Below, piece by piece: positions 37,512-44,813 of a stretch of DNA of 64,000 nt. The stretch covers positions 62,001 to 126,000 of the forward strand of contig JALOAT010000002.1 of the NCBI GenBank assembly GCA_023228645.1, written 5' to 3'. The notes beneath the pieces are model-generated. The model worked only from the letters and a program-made list of their open reading frames with translations. It made no database searches and had not been told where the DNA came from. The number at the start of each line of letters is the position of its first letter. Positions within the stretch are counted from its first letter, which is position 1. The DNA comes from Gammaproteobacteria bacterium. Lineage in GTDB: Bacteria; Pseudomonadota; Gammaproteobacteria; Thiohalomonadales; Thiohalomonadaceae. A program made the position numbers and the translations under genes.

Positions 37512-37711
37512 TAGAATGCCCACGGCAGACTTGCCGCCGTGGGCGCAACGAAACTTAGGAGGGACAAGCCCTCCCAGTCATCTTCTGATGGAGTGCTGAC
37601 CAAACACTCTCTGCGTCCTCCTTTACACGGCAGAGCCCCGTGTATGGGCTCCGGCATAGCACAACCGGCTGGTTGCATGTCTCGTGTGCCGTGGCAGCGG
37701 CACGCGAGGCG
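37512..37711. ncRNA. Hairpin-rich structured region in the csy1 5' untranslated region (candidate structured RNA)
   Basis: About five consecutive inverted repeats fill 200 bp: CCCACGGC/GCCGTGGG (37519-37543), GGAGGG/CCCTCC (37557-37575), ACACGG/CCGTGT (37625-37643) competing with GAGCCC/GGGCTC (37633-37651), and CTCGTGTGCCG/CGGCACGCGAG (37681-37709). On the minus strand this is the long leader of the csy mRNA. On the plus strand the succession of hairpins and the GCAACGAAACTTAGGAGG stretch recall HEARO-type (IscB-associated) RNAs of IS200/IS605 elements, from memory and unverified. No iscB or tnpB gene is present. No convincing small ORF was found. Confidence 0.4.
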
Positions 37712-37728
37712 TATTAATTGCGGTACCG

Positions 37729-37757
37729 ATGGTAGGGATGTCTGAATATGGTGTCAA
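37729..37757 (-). promoter_or_regulatory. Promoter of the csy1-4 operon
   Basis: On the minus strand a perfect -35 TTGACA (37757-37752) is followed after 17 bp by TACCAT (37734-37729), a 4/6 match to the -10 consensus. Transcription would start near 37722 and reach csy1 about 250 nt later. It explains why csy1 is separated from cas2/3 by 402 bp while the other cas genes overlap or abut. Confidence 0.7.
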
Positions 37758-37775
37758 CCATGATAGGCTTCGGTG
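37758..37775 (+). promoter_or_regulatory. Predicted Cascade operator: CC PAM plus 16-nt partial protospacer
   Basis: CC (37758-37759) followed by ATGATAGGCTTCGGTG (37760-37775). The first 16 bases of the guide at 37803 read ATGATCGGCTTAGGTG; the only differences are positions 6 and 12. CC is the established I-F PAM and sits 5' of the protospacer as required. The PAM directly abuts the csy1 -35 hexamer (37752-37757), so a bound Csy complex should exclude RNA polymerase. Matching stops after base 16, which would favour binding without Cas3-mediated degradation. Confidence 0.75.
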
Positions 37776-37855
37776 TTAGCTGCTGAGTAAGCAGCTCAGA
37801 AAATGATCGGCTTAGGTGCCTTGGAAATTTTGCTGCCGCATAGGCAGAATCGCGC
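37775..37855 (+). ncRNA. Candidate Cascade-guiding regulatory RNA (CreR-like mini-CRISPR)
   Basis: Degenerate repeat 1 (37775-37802) reads GTTAG-CTGCT-GAGTA-AGCAG-CTCAGAAA. Against the array repeat, the stem pair C10:G16 has become T:A, a compensatory change, and the 8-nt 5' handle CTCAGAAA is unchanged. Degenerate repeat 2 (37828-37855) keeps the stem-loop CTGCC-GCATA-GGCAG but has lost the handle. Between them is a 25-nt spacer-like stretch (37803-37827). Cas6f cutting would release a 53-nt guide (37795-37847) with handle, guide and 3' hairpin. The parts preserved are exactly those present in a mature guide. The orientation is opposite to the main array. Its own promoter is not obvious. Confidence 0.72.
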
Positions 37856-37873
37856 GTTCACCATGGGGGGTGT

Positions 37874-40800
37874 TCATTGCAAAACCGCGAACCCAAGGAC
37901 TGGATGGTACCGCCAGCCCTGCGGGTTCTCCGGAACCGTTACAAGTCCCACCTTCTCTGCCGCTTTACGTAATGGCAGCTCAAGGTGCTCGGCCTGCTCG
38001 GCAAGCAGCGCCATGAGATCGAACTTGCCCCACGGACCGATGCCCGCACCCATGGCTAACGCCACCTCGTGTCGGCGTGCCTCGTCAGGTACGTAGAGCT
38101 TTTCGCCCTGGCGGGCTGTCGTCTCCTCGATACGGTGCAGGATCAATCGTTCCTCGTCTTCGTCCGGTAGGAATACGAGAGTTTCCGTGGGCTGCGGGTC
38201 GTCACGGAATGGCTGCTGTTGCGGAAGCAAGCCAATGAGCGATGTCTGGGGATATTCCCAAGCCACTGGGGCCTGATCCCGTTCCAGAACATCCCTTAGT
38301 TCTTCTTGGAGCAGCGCCGGCCAGCGCGAGCGCGGCAGCATGCTGGCTGTCATCCGGGCCTGTTCGAGGTCGACCAGGCTGCGCCTGGGGAGCCAGTCGT
38401 GCTCGGCCCGCGGCAGCACGCGCGGGATGGCCGTGATCCGCCGGTAGTGTTCCGGTTCGAGCAACTTGTCGAGCCGGTTGGCTGTCACGCGAAAAATTCC
38501 ATTCCTGATCACCTGGCTCTCATGCTCGAATCCCGGTCGTGAAAAGATCGCGGGTGGATCGTCACGTTTCCGTGCAGCCTTTTCGAACCAGCGAAGATTG
38601 GTGTCGAAGATCAGCACGTTGGGTTTCTGCCCGCCCCGGCGGCGGTGGCGCTGAACACGGCCGGCCAGCTGGATCAGAGAGCGCATGGATGACGGTTCAG
38701 AGACAGCCCAATCGGCGTCCCAGTCGCGGCCCACCTCGCAGACGGGGCTTGCTAGGACCACGAACAATTGATCGGTTTCCGGATTAGCGTCTATCACGGT
38801 CCGCACGGCGGGCAGGTGATAGACGCCCTTCCCGTCTCCCTGCCGGTTGAGTGCGGTATCGAGCAGGTGTTCGATCGCCGACCGCTGCACGAGTGGAAAA
38901 CGGGCGTGGTAAACACAAAGATGGATGCGCTTACCCTCGGAGGAACCAAGCGCATACAGCGCCCGGGCCACATCGAACAGCGGGTCGATGTTGGCCATGC
39001 GCACAAGCCCGAAGCTGATGCGCTTGCCGCTGAGCGGATCGACTTCCGCGTGGTCGGCGTGCAGACGCACACAGGCATCGCGCACTTGTACAGCGAATTG
39101 GGCGCGAATCTTCTCGTTATTCAGATTTCCCGCTATTTCCAGCCGCAGCAGTTCGCCCCGGCGTAGCGGCTCGGCCTTGGCGAGCCGGGCGGCGCGTTTT
39201 TCGACGAATCGCATGTGTTCGCTGCGAAAGCCGTTGGCGTCAAAGCTGGTGGCGGTCTGCACGCCGAACTCGTCGGTCCACAGACACGGGATCTCGACGG
39301 GCCCATCCACCCGTCCGCCGTGGGCTCCCCGATTGCGGCGGTAGAGACCACGTCCAGCCTGGTACGCGAGAAACATGCCTTCGACCAGCGCCGGCGCCAG
39401 TGTGGCCGATGACAACACCACGCGCGTACCGAGCATACCGGCCCAATGGATAAGGCGGGTCAGTGCCGGCAAGTCATCGAGGCCATAGTCGTCCAATTCG
39501 TCGAGCACCAGCTCGGCGCTCATCAGGCGCAGCATGGGTGCGATCTGACGACCCGCGCGCAGCGATTCAGTGGCCGGAACCAAGTGGTCGACGGTACAGA
39601 CCAGGACCGGTGCGGCGATCAGATTGCGCACGTCAGGGTCGCTCAATGCCCGCGACAGCAGGGGGTGGTCTGCGATTCTGCCTTCGTAGAGGACGTGCCC
39701 ATCCTCCTCGAGAAGGTCTTGTGTTGATGCCGAACCCCGCGCCTCGGCTTGCTGCTCGTAATATTCAAACAAGGCGCGGCTCGCCGAGCCACCGACGCGG
39801 ATGGCCAGATCATCCTCACCGAGGTGTAGGTCGTGGCGGTAAGACCGGCCAGTCTGCAACGTCAGGGTGCGCAGCCCGAGCGCGTAGCTTGCGCGCATAC
39901 CTAGCTGCGGGTCGGCCAATGCGTAGAGAATGCGGGCGTTCGCCAGCGTCTTACCACAACCGGTGGAGGCCATGTTGACGATGAAAGCGCCGTGCTCACG
40001 GGCTGCCTCCCGTAGCGACGCGGCAGCATCGGCCGCCTTGTCCTGCCAGGCGAAGCGGGGATCGGCGCTGCGCTTGCGCAGGCCGCGATGGTTGGCGAGT
40101 CGCGGCAGATGGCGCTCGAAGCCGGGCAGCGCGTGTGCGACAAGTCCCGCGTTCCGGGCCACGCCGAGCAAGTGCTCGTCCAGGGGCTGCTTCAGGCCAC
40201 CCTCACGATGGGTATTGGCATATAGGATTCGGTTACCGTCGCCCTCAACGCGCTCCGGCGAGTTCTCCAGGCTGGAGTAATGGTGATCGGCCAGCATGAG
40301 ACTGAGGCGCGCCAGGTGCATCACGTAAAGGTTGTCGAGCCATTTATCGTCACGACGACGTTTCAGCTCGAGCAGCCGTCGGGCCAGCCGGGCAGCCTGT
40401 GCCCGCCACTTGGGCCCGATCACCGGCAATGGGCCGGCCAGTTCCCAGAACGGTTCGATTTGTTCACGTTCGGCGTCGGTGACGACTTCGTTCCAGTCGT
40501 GCGCAACCTGATCGAGCGGCTTCTCTAGTAAAGCTGGATTGAAGCGTTTGACCCGTTTTCCACGCCACTCCTGATGGCCATCATCTCCGTAGCAGGGCAC
40601 GACCGGCAGCCGATGATGGGTAACGATCAGCCAGCCTATTGCCGCTGCCAGTGGTGGCAAGCGCCGGAAGGGATATGGGTCGATGTCATCCAGCCCGTCA
40701 CGCAAAAAGTGGGACTGCGTAACCCATGCCTGTTCATCCGCTTCCTCGGCATCGGCAAGGCGGCTGAGCCAAGCCTCGTCGTCATCTTCTCCCACGAATG

Positions 40801-41272
40801 CTTGGAAGAGGCGCAGCGAGATCCATTCATGGCGGTACAGATTGCGCTGTCGGCTTGCAGTGCGCAGCCGTTGCTGAAAAGCACGACTGGCCTTGCCCAA
40901 GTCATGCAGAAGTGCGGCCAGTTGCGCCAACAGCCGGATGTCCTCAGCCGTGTGCCAATCGTTTTCGTCTTCTCGCCGCAGTATGTTGCGTGTCGTAGTA
41001 TTGGTAGGCACCGTCCCGTGCGGGCCGAAGCGGCTGGTGTCACCAACGACCCACAGCAGTTCGCTGTGATCACGCCCACGGATCCAGTGGCAGGCAACGG
41101 CCGTGTTCTTGCGTGCCGTCTTGCGCAGCAAGCGGCGTAGCGTATCCAGACCCTGCTGGGTGATCGGGGTTTGCCATGTCCTCTCACCCTTGCGCTCGGC
41201 GAACTGGTCGAGAATGCGGCGGGTCTCCTTCAGTGCGTTCTTGTCACATTGGGAGACGAGCAGCACATTCAT
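37874..41272 (-). CDS. cas3: Type I-F Cas2-Cas3 fusion nuclease/helicase
   Basis: 1132 residues. An N-terminal Cas2 domain (about 1-95, MNVLLVSQCDKNALKETRRIL) is fused to an HD nuclease domain (LLHDLGKAS, H123-D124). An SF2 helicase follows, with Walker A ASTGCGKT (K441), a DELD box near residue 590 and motif III SSATLAPAL. A C-terminal domain completes the I-F architecture. It degrades DNA marked by the Csy complex and joins Cas1 for spacer acquisition. Its ATG overlaps the cas1 stop (ATGA). Confidence 0.96.
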   Translation of the reverse strand: MNVLLVSQCDKNALKETRRILDQFAERKGERTWQTPITQQGLDTLRRLLRKTARKNTAVACHWIRGRDHSELLWVVGDTSRFGPHGTVPTNTTTRNILRREDENDWHTAEDIRLLAQLAALLHDLGKASRAFQQRLRTASRQRNLYRHEWISLRLFQAFVGEDDDEAWLSRLADAEEADEQAWVTQSHFLRDGLDDIDPYPFRRLPPLAAAIGWLIVTHHRLPVVPCYGDDGHQEWRGKRVKRFNPALLEKPLDQVAHDWNEVVTDAEREQIEPFWELAGPLPVIGPKWRAQAARLARRLLELKRRRDDKWLDNLYVMHLARLSLMLADHHYSSLENSPERVEGDGNRILYANTHREGGLKQPLDEHLLGVARNAGLVAHALPGFERHLPRLANHRGLRKRSADPRFAWQDKAADAAASLREAAREHGAFIVNMASTGCGKTLANARILYALADPQLGMRASYALGLRTLTLQTGRSYRHDLHLGEDDLAIRVGGSASRALFEYYEQQAEARGSASTQDLLEEDGHVLYEGRIADHPLLSRALSDPDVRNLIAAPVLVCTVDHLVPATESLRAGRQIAPMLRLMSAELVLDELDDYGLDDLPALTRLIHWAGMLGTRVVLSSATLAPALVEGMFLAYQAGRGLYRRNRGAHGGRVDGPVEIPCLWTDEFGVQTATSFDANGFRSEHMRFVEKRAARLAKAEPLRRGELLRLEIAGNLNNEKIRAQFAVQVRDACVRLHADHAEVDPLSGKRISFGLVRMANIDPLFDVARALYALGSSEGKRIHLCVYHARFPLVQRSAIEHLLDTALNRQGDGKGVYHLPAVRTVIDANPETDQLFVVLASPVCEVGRDWDADWAVSEPSSMRSLIQLAGRVQRHRRRGGQKPNVLIFDTNLRWFEKAARKRDDPPAIFSRPGFEHESQVIRNGIFRVTANRLDKLLEPEHYRRITAIPRVLPRAEHDWLPRRSLVDLEQARMTASMLPRSRWPALLQEELRDVLERDQAPVAWEYPQTSLIGLLPQQQPFRDDPQPTETLVFLPDEDEERLILHRIEETTARQGEKLYVPDEARRHEVALAMGAGIGPWGKFDLMALLAEQAEHLELPLRKAAEKVGLVTVPENPQGWRYHPVLGFAVLQ

Positions 41273-42246
41273 GGCGTAGGTCTTTCGAGTTCCTCGGCCA
41301 CGGCCTTGAGTGTGTCGATCATGAAATCCAGGCTTTCCGTGCGCGTGAGGGCTTCGATACAGGCCTGACGAAACGCCTGCTCATCGTCACCGCGCATGGC
41401 CGAGATGAACGCCTGCGGCAGAACCACGGCATCCTTGATCAGATCTGCGGCATCGAACACCAGACCGCCGCGGCGTGTCTTTCCGTGCAGGACCGCGAGC
41501 CCATGGGGCAGGCCAAGCACCCAGGTGGCCGTCGCACCCAGGCCGTAGGCCAGATAATTGCCGTGATCCAGACACCGATTAGCAGGGTCTGTGCCACTAC
41601 CCCGCTTGGCCCTCACGAAGTCACCGTAGCCGACGGCTCTGGCGACCATTCTGAAAAGGTTTTTTGTCAAACGCGCTTCCACTGTTAGCAGCGCATTCGT
41701 ATCCGGTGCTCGCTCGATTTCGTTCCGAGCCTGCGCAAGTGCGGTGCGTAGCGTCGACGCATCCACGCTGAACCCTGCTTCCTTGAGCGCACGGTTTTCC
41801 AGCCAGTGGGTTTCAATGCGTGCCAAACGTGCACGCTGGAATATTCTTGCCGCCTCCAGTCGCAGGCGGTCTTCGAACCAGAAACGCACCCAAAGCTGAA
41901 GATATTCGGTAGGCCGGTATTCACTTTGCGGGCTTAGCCATGCGACTTCAACATCTACCTCGGTGGCGCTGAACAGCGGTGTCCCGCCGCCTCCGCAAAA
42001 TCCGACCATGACGCCGGCCTTTGCCAACTCACGCATCGCTGCCTGGGTTATGGAAGTTCCTGTGCCGAGTAACAGGGTCGTAGTGTTGGCAATAGGGATG
42101 TTCCAGTACAGCGATTGCTTACCCTGGTCGGTGACATATTCCACCCTGCCTCCATTGACCAGGACCCTACAGTGTTCGAGGTAGTAGAGGTTGGCGCGTT
42201 TGGAATGCAGGATCGTTTTGAGATCACTGGGAGCGGTCTCGTTCAT
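41269..42246 (-). CDS. cas1: Type I-F CRISPR integrase Cas1
   Basis: 325 residues beginning MNETAPSDLKTILHSKRANLYYLEHC, very close to Pseudomonas I-F Cas1. The metal-binding residues lie in VEARLTKNLF (Glu), AVLHGKTRRG (His) and VFDAADLIKD (Asp). It inserts new spacers at the leader end with the Cas2 domain of Cas2/3. The ATG at 42246 matches the family; an in-frame extension of 31 residues upstream is low in similarity and rejected. First gene of the cas1-cas2/3 unit; its promoter must lie in 42247-42658 but is not clear. Confidence 0.97.
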   Translation of the reverse strand: MNETAPSDLKTILHSKRANLYYLEHCRVLVNGGRVEYVTDQGKQSLYWNIPIANTTTLLLGTGTSITQAAMRELAKAGVMVGFCGGGGTPLFSATEVDVEVAWLSPQSEYRPTEYLQLWVRFWFEDRLRLEAARIFQRARLARIETHWLENRALKEAGFSVDASTLRTALAQARNEIERAPDTNALLTVEARLTKNLFRMVARAVGYGDFVRAKRGSGTDPANRCLDHGNYLAYGLGATATWVLGLPHGLAVLHGKTRRGGLVFDAADLIKDAVVLPQAFISAMRGDDEQAFRQACIEALTRTESLDFMIDTLKAVAEELERPTP

Positions 42247-42658
42247 TTCCTTGACCTTGTCCTCCGTTGAGCGAGCCTCCTCGCCTTTAGCCTGCCGTTT
42301 TGGCGTTGCTGCGAGAAGACCGTTCACCTGACTAGCCACACCCCCGATCAGGAAATGGCTGAGTGAGCATGCGGCTGCTGTCGTGCACGAATAACTTGCC
42401 AGATCTGACCGTGGTAGTCATCCACAGGCTCGCTGAAGAGACGATGGCGTGGGGAGGGCGGGGGCGATGAGCAAATGCTCTGGAAGGGACGGTAATCCGG
42501 CCCCGACGACACGGTTCGCTTATGCTAGCGGAAGCGGCGTTTGAGCCACGGCGCCGGTAGTTCGGCCTGAATCAGGCTTACGCGGTGATGCTCGCAAAGG
42601 TCGATTTGCCGAGCGCCTTGACCGAGTACTGGCGGCTGATTCAGGCCCGTGGTGCGAT
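42247..42658. other. Gap between cas1 and pyrK, with a possible gene remnant
   Basis: No complete gene is seen in these 412 bp. On the plus strand, 42561-42660 is open and reads ...AVMLAKVDLPSALTEYWRLI... to a TAG that overlaps the pyrK stop. It looks like the tail of a truncated protein, vaguely like the C-terminus of glutathione S-transferases, which cannot be confirmed. The cas1 upstream part should hold its promoter. This is the right junction of the CRISPR-Cas block with conserved core genes. Confidence 0.4.
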
Positions 42659-43543
42659 TTAGCCCGGAAACACCGTTGTTGCGTCAAATACCGGCCCATC
42701 CACGCACACGCGCTTCATGGCCGGGCCGCTGTCGGTGCGTACTTCCACCACGCAGCCGGCGCAGCCGCCGATGCCGCAGGCCATGAATTCTTCCAGCGAG
42801 ATCTGGCAGGGCAGGCCGTAGTCGCGGGCGAGTTTCGCGACCGCATCCAGCATGGGGTGCGGACCGCAGGCGAACACTTCCACTTCGTTGCGCTGCGCGT
42901 CGCTGAGTGTATCGAGCCAGGCGCGCGCCAGGTCGGTGACGAAGCCATCCAGGCAGCCCGCGTAGCCCTGGCGGCTGGCCAAGCGGCTCGGCACGCCCCA
43001 GTCTTCCAGCAGCGGCATGGCGGCGGTGACGTGGGCGGGTACGCCCGGCACCATGAACTGGCTGGGGCGTGGCGTAAACGGGAAGGGTACTTCCGAGCCG
43101 AGCACCACGAAGGGTTTGAAGGCGTCGTTGCGACGCAGTTCGTCAGCCAGGAACACCATGGGCGGCATGCCCACGCCTCCGCCCATGAGCAGGGCGCGCG
43201 GGCGATCGGCATGGGCGGTGAAACCTGTGCCGATGGGGCCGAGGATGCTGAGTTGCTCGCCCACGCAACGGCTGGACAGCAGGCGTGTGCCATCTCCGAG
43301 CACCTTGTAGAGGAAGTCCACGGTGCCGGCCTGTGCATCCACGCGCATGATGGAAATGGGCCGGCGCAGCGGGCGCTGTGTATCGCACTGGATGTGGACG
43401 AAGCTGCCGGCGCGTGCGCGCGCGGCGATCTGCGGCGCGCGTACGCGCAGCACGTATTGCTCGCCGGCGTGGCACTCATGGGCGAGGACCTCGGCCTGTT
43501 CCAGGAACACCGTGTCGCGATGGGGCTTGTGCATGTCAGTCAT
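42659..43543 (-). CDS. pyrK: Dihydroorotate dehydrogenase electron transfer subunit-like protein
   Basis: 294 residues. A ferredoxin-reductase-like FAD domain (RRPISIMRVD; LMGGGVGMPPMVFLA) is followed by a 2Fe-2S domain with CGIGGCAGCVVEV and a fourth Cys (VCVDGPVF). PyrK passes electrons from dihydroorotate dehydrogenase to NAD in class 1B enzymes. No pyrDB is adjacent in the window, so the partner is uncertain. It overlaps the dead dihydroorotase gene by 8 bp in the pyr operon. Confidence 0.85.
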   Translation of the reverse strand: MTDMHKPHRDTVFLEQAEVLAHECHAGEQYVLRVRAPQIAARARAGSFVHIQCDTQRPLRRPISIMRVDAQAGTVDFLYKVLGDGTRLLSSRCVGEQLSILGPIGTGFTAHADRPRALLMGGGVGMPPMVFLADELRRNDAFKPFVVLGSEVPFPFTPRPSQFMVPGVPAHVTAAMPLLEDWGVPSRLASRQGYAGCLDGFVTDLARAWLDTLSDAQRNEVEVFACGPHPMLDAVAKLARDYGLPCQISLEEFMACGIGGCAGCVVEVRTDSGPAMKRVCVDGPVFDATTVFPG

Positions 43544-44813
43544 TGCGTTCGTAAACCACTTTGCCGCCGAGCAGGGTATGGGTGACGCGGCCCTTGAGCT
43601 CCCAGCCGAGGAACGGGCTGTTCTTGCCGCGGCTCAACAGGGTGTGTTCGCTCACCGTCCACCAACGCTCCGGGTCGAAAATGCATAGGTCCGCCGGCGC
43701 ACCGGGCCGCAGGGTGCCGGCGCCATTGCCGAGCACGCGCGCCGGCTCGCAGGTGACCTTGGCGAGCGCAGCGGACAGCGGCAACACGGCCTCCCCGGCC
43801 AGCCGCAGCACCAGGGACAGCAGGGTCTCCACCGTGGAGGCGCCCGGCTCGGTGACCGGGAACGGTGCGAGCTTGGCGTCGGCATCGTGCGGCTGGTGAT
43901 CGGAACAGATGGCGCTGAGCGCGCCACTGGCCAGGCCCGCGCGCAAGGCGTCGCGGTCGCGCTGGGTGCGCAGGGGGGGACGCAGGTGGCAGCGGGCGTT
44001 GAAGGGATTCACGTCCATTTCCGTGAGATACAGCTGGTGCGCGGCCACGTCGGCGCTCACCGGCAGCCCGCGGCTGCGGGCCTGCGCCACCAGTTCCACG
44101 GCGCCCGCCGAAGACAGTTGGCAGAAATGGGCGCGGACACCGCTTTGCTCTACCAGGCGCAGGTCACGGGCCAGGCCGATCACTTCCGCACACTCCGGGA
44201 TGCCCGCCAGGCCGAGGCGCGCACTCACCGCACCCTCGTGCACGCAGCCGGTGGCGAGCCAAGGGTCTTCCGGATAGAGGAAGACGGGCAGGTCCAGGGT
44301 GGCGGCGTATTCGAGCGCACGGCGCATCACCAGGGTGCTGGCGACGGGGCGGCGCGCATTGGCCATGGCCACGCAGCCGGCCGCGCGCAGGGCGCCCATC
44401 TCCGCCAGTTGTTCGCCGTTGAGGCCGTGGGTGAGGGCGCCGAGCGGCTGCACACGGGCCATGCCCGCCTCGCGCGCCCGCCGCACGATGAGCTGGGCGG
44501 CGGCCGGGGTGTCCACCACCGGGTCAGTGTCCGGCGGGCAGCACAACGTGGTGATGCCGGCGCTCGCGGCGGCGCGCGTCTCGCTGGCGATGGTGCCCTT
44601 GTGTTCGAGGCCCGGTTCGCGCAGGCGCGCATGCAGGTCCACCAGGCCGGGGCAGACCACACGCTGACTGGCATCGATGGTGTGTTCGGCCTGGAAGCCC
44701 TCGGGCACATGGCCGACTGCGGCGATGCGCCCGTCGGCGATGCATACCTCGGTGGTGGCGTCGAGGCCGACGGCCGGGTCGATGACGCGGCCCCCGCGGA
44801 TCACGATGTTCAT
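43536..44813 (-). CDS. pyrX: Non-catalytic dihydroorotase paralogue (PyrC'/PyrX type)
   Basis: 425 residues with a full-length type I dihydroorotase fold, but the zinc ligands are lost. The HxH of the first motif reads DLHARLREPG (second His to Arg). The HCED-type motif reads LYPEDPWL (His to Tyr). The HxSHxST-type histidine region reads HFCQLSSAG (His to Gln). The late SDHQPH motif remains. In Pseudomonas such a PyrC' stabilises aspartate carbamoyltransferase PyrB, and the gene here overlaps the pyrB stop by 4 bp. It should be structural; an active pyrC must exist elsewhere. Confidence 0.88.
   Translation of the reverse strand: MNIVIRGGRVIDPAVGLDATTEVCIADGRIAAVGHVPEGFQAEHTIDASQRVVCPGLVDLHARLREPGLEHKGTIASETRAAASAGITTLCCPPDTDPVVDTPAAAQLIVRRAREAGMARVQPLGALTHGLNGEQLAEMGALRAAGCVAMANARRPVASTLVMRRALEYAATLDLPVFLYPEDPWLATGCVHEGAVSARLGLAGIPECAEVIGLARDLRLVEQSGVRAHFCQLSSAGAVELVAQARSRGLPVSADVAAHQLYLTEMDVNPFNARCHLRPPLRTQRDRDALRAGLASGALSAICSDHQPHDADAKLAPFPVTEPGASTVETLLSLVLRLAGEAVLPLSAALAKVTCEPARVLGNGAGTLRPGAPADLCIFDPERWWTVSEHTLLSRGKNSPFLGWELKGRVTHTLLGGKVVYERND

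Noticed and set aside
37775..37855. Reading the two degenerate repeats as a dying second CRISPR array
   Set aside because: Decay alone would not preserve the stem by a compensatory pair, keep only guide-retained parts, and produce a PAM-adjacent 14/16 match to the local promoter with mismatches only at positions 6 and 12.
37472..37871. CreTA-style toxin gene between the promoter and csy1
   Set aside because: No small ORF with a ribosome-binding site or rare-codon run stood out; the promoter faces csy1, which has its own strong AAGGAG. Autorepression of the csy operon is simpler, though a toxic RNA is not excluded.
33503..42246. Tn7-like I-F3 CRISPR transposon
   Set aside because: cas1, a complete cas2/3 and a separate csy1 and csy2 are present, and there are no tnsABC or tniQ genes. 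This is an ordinary I-F1 defence locus.
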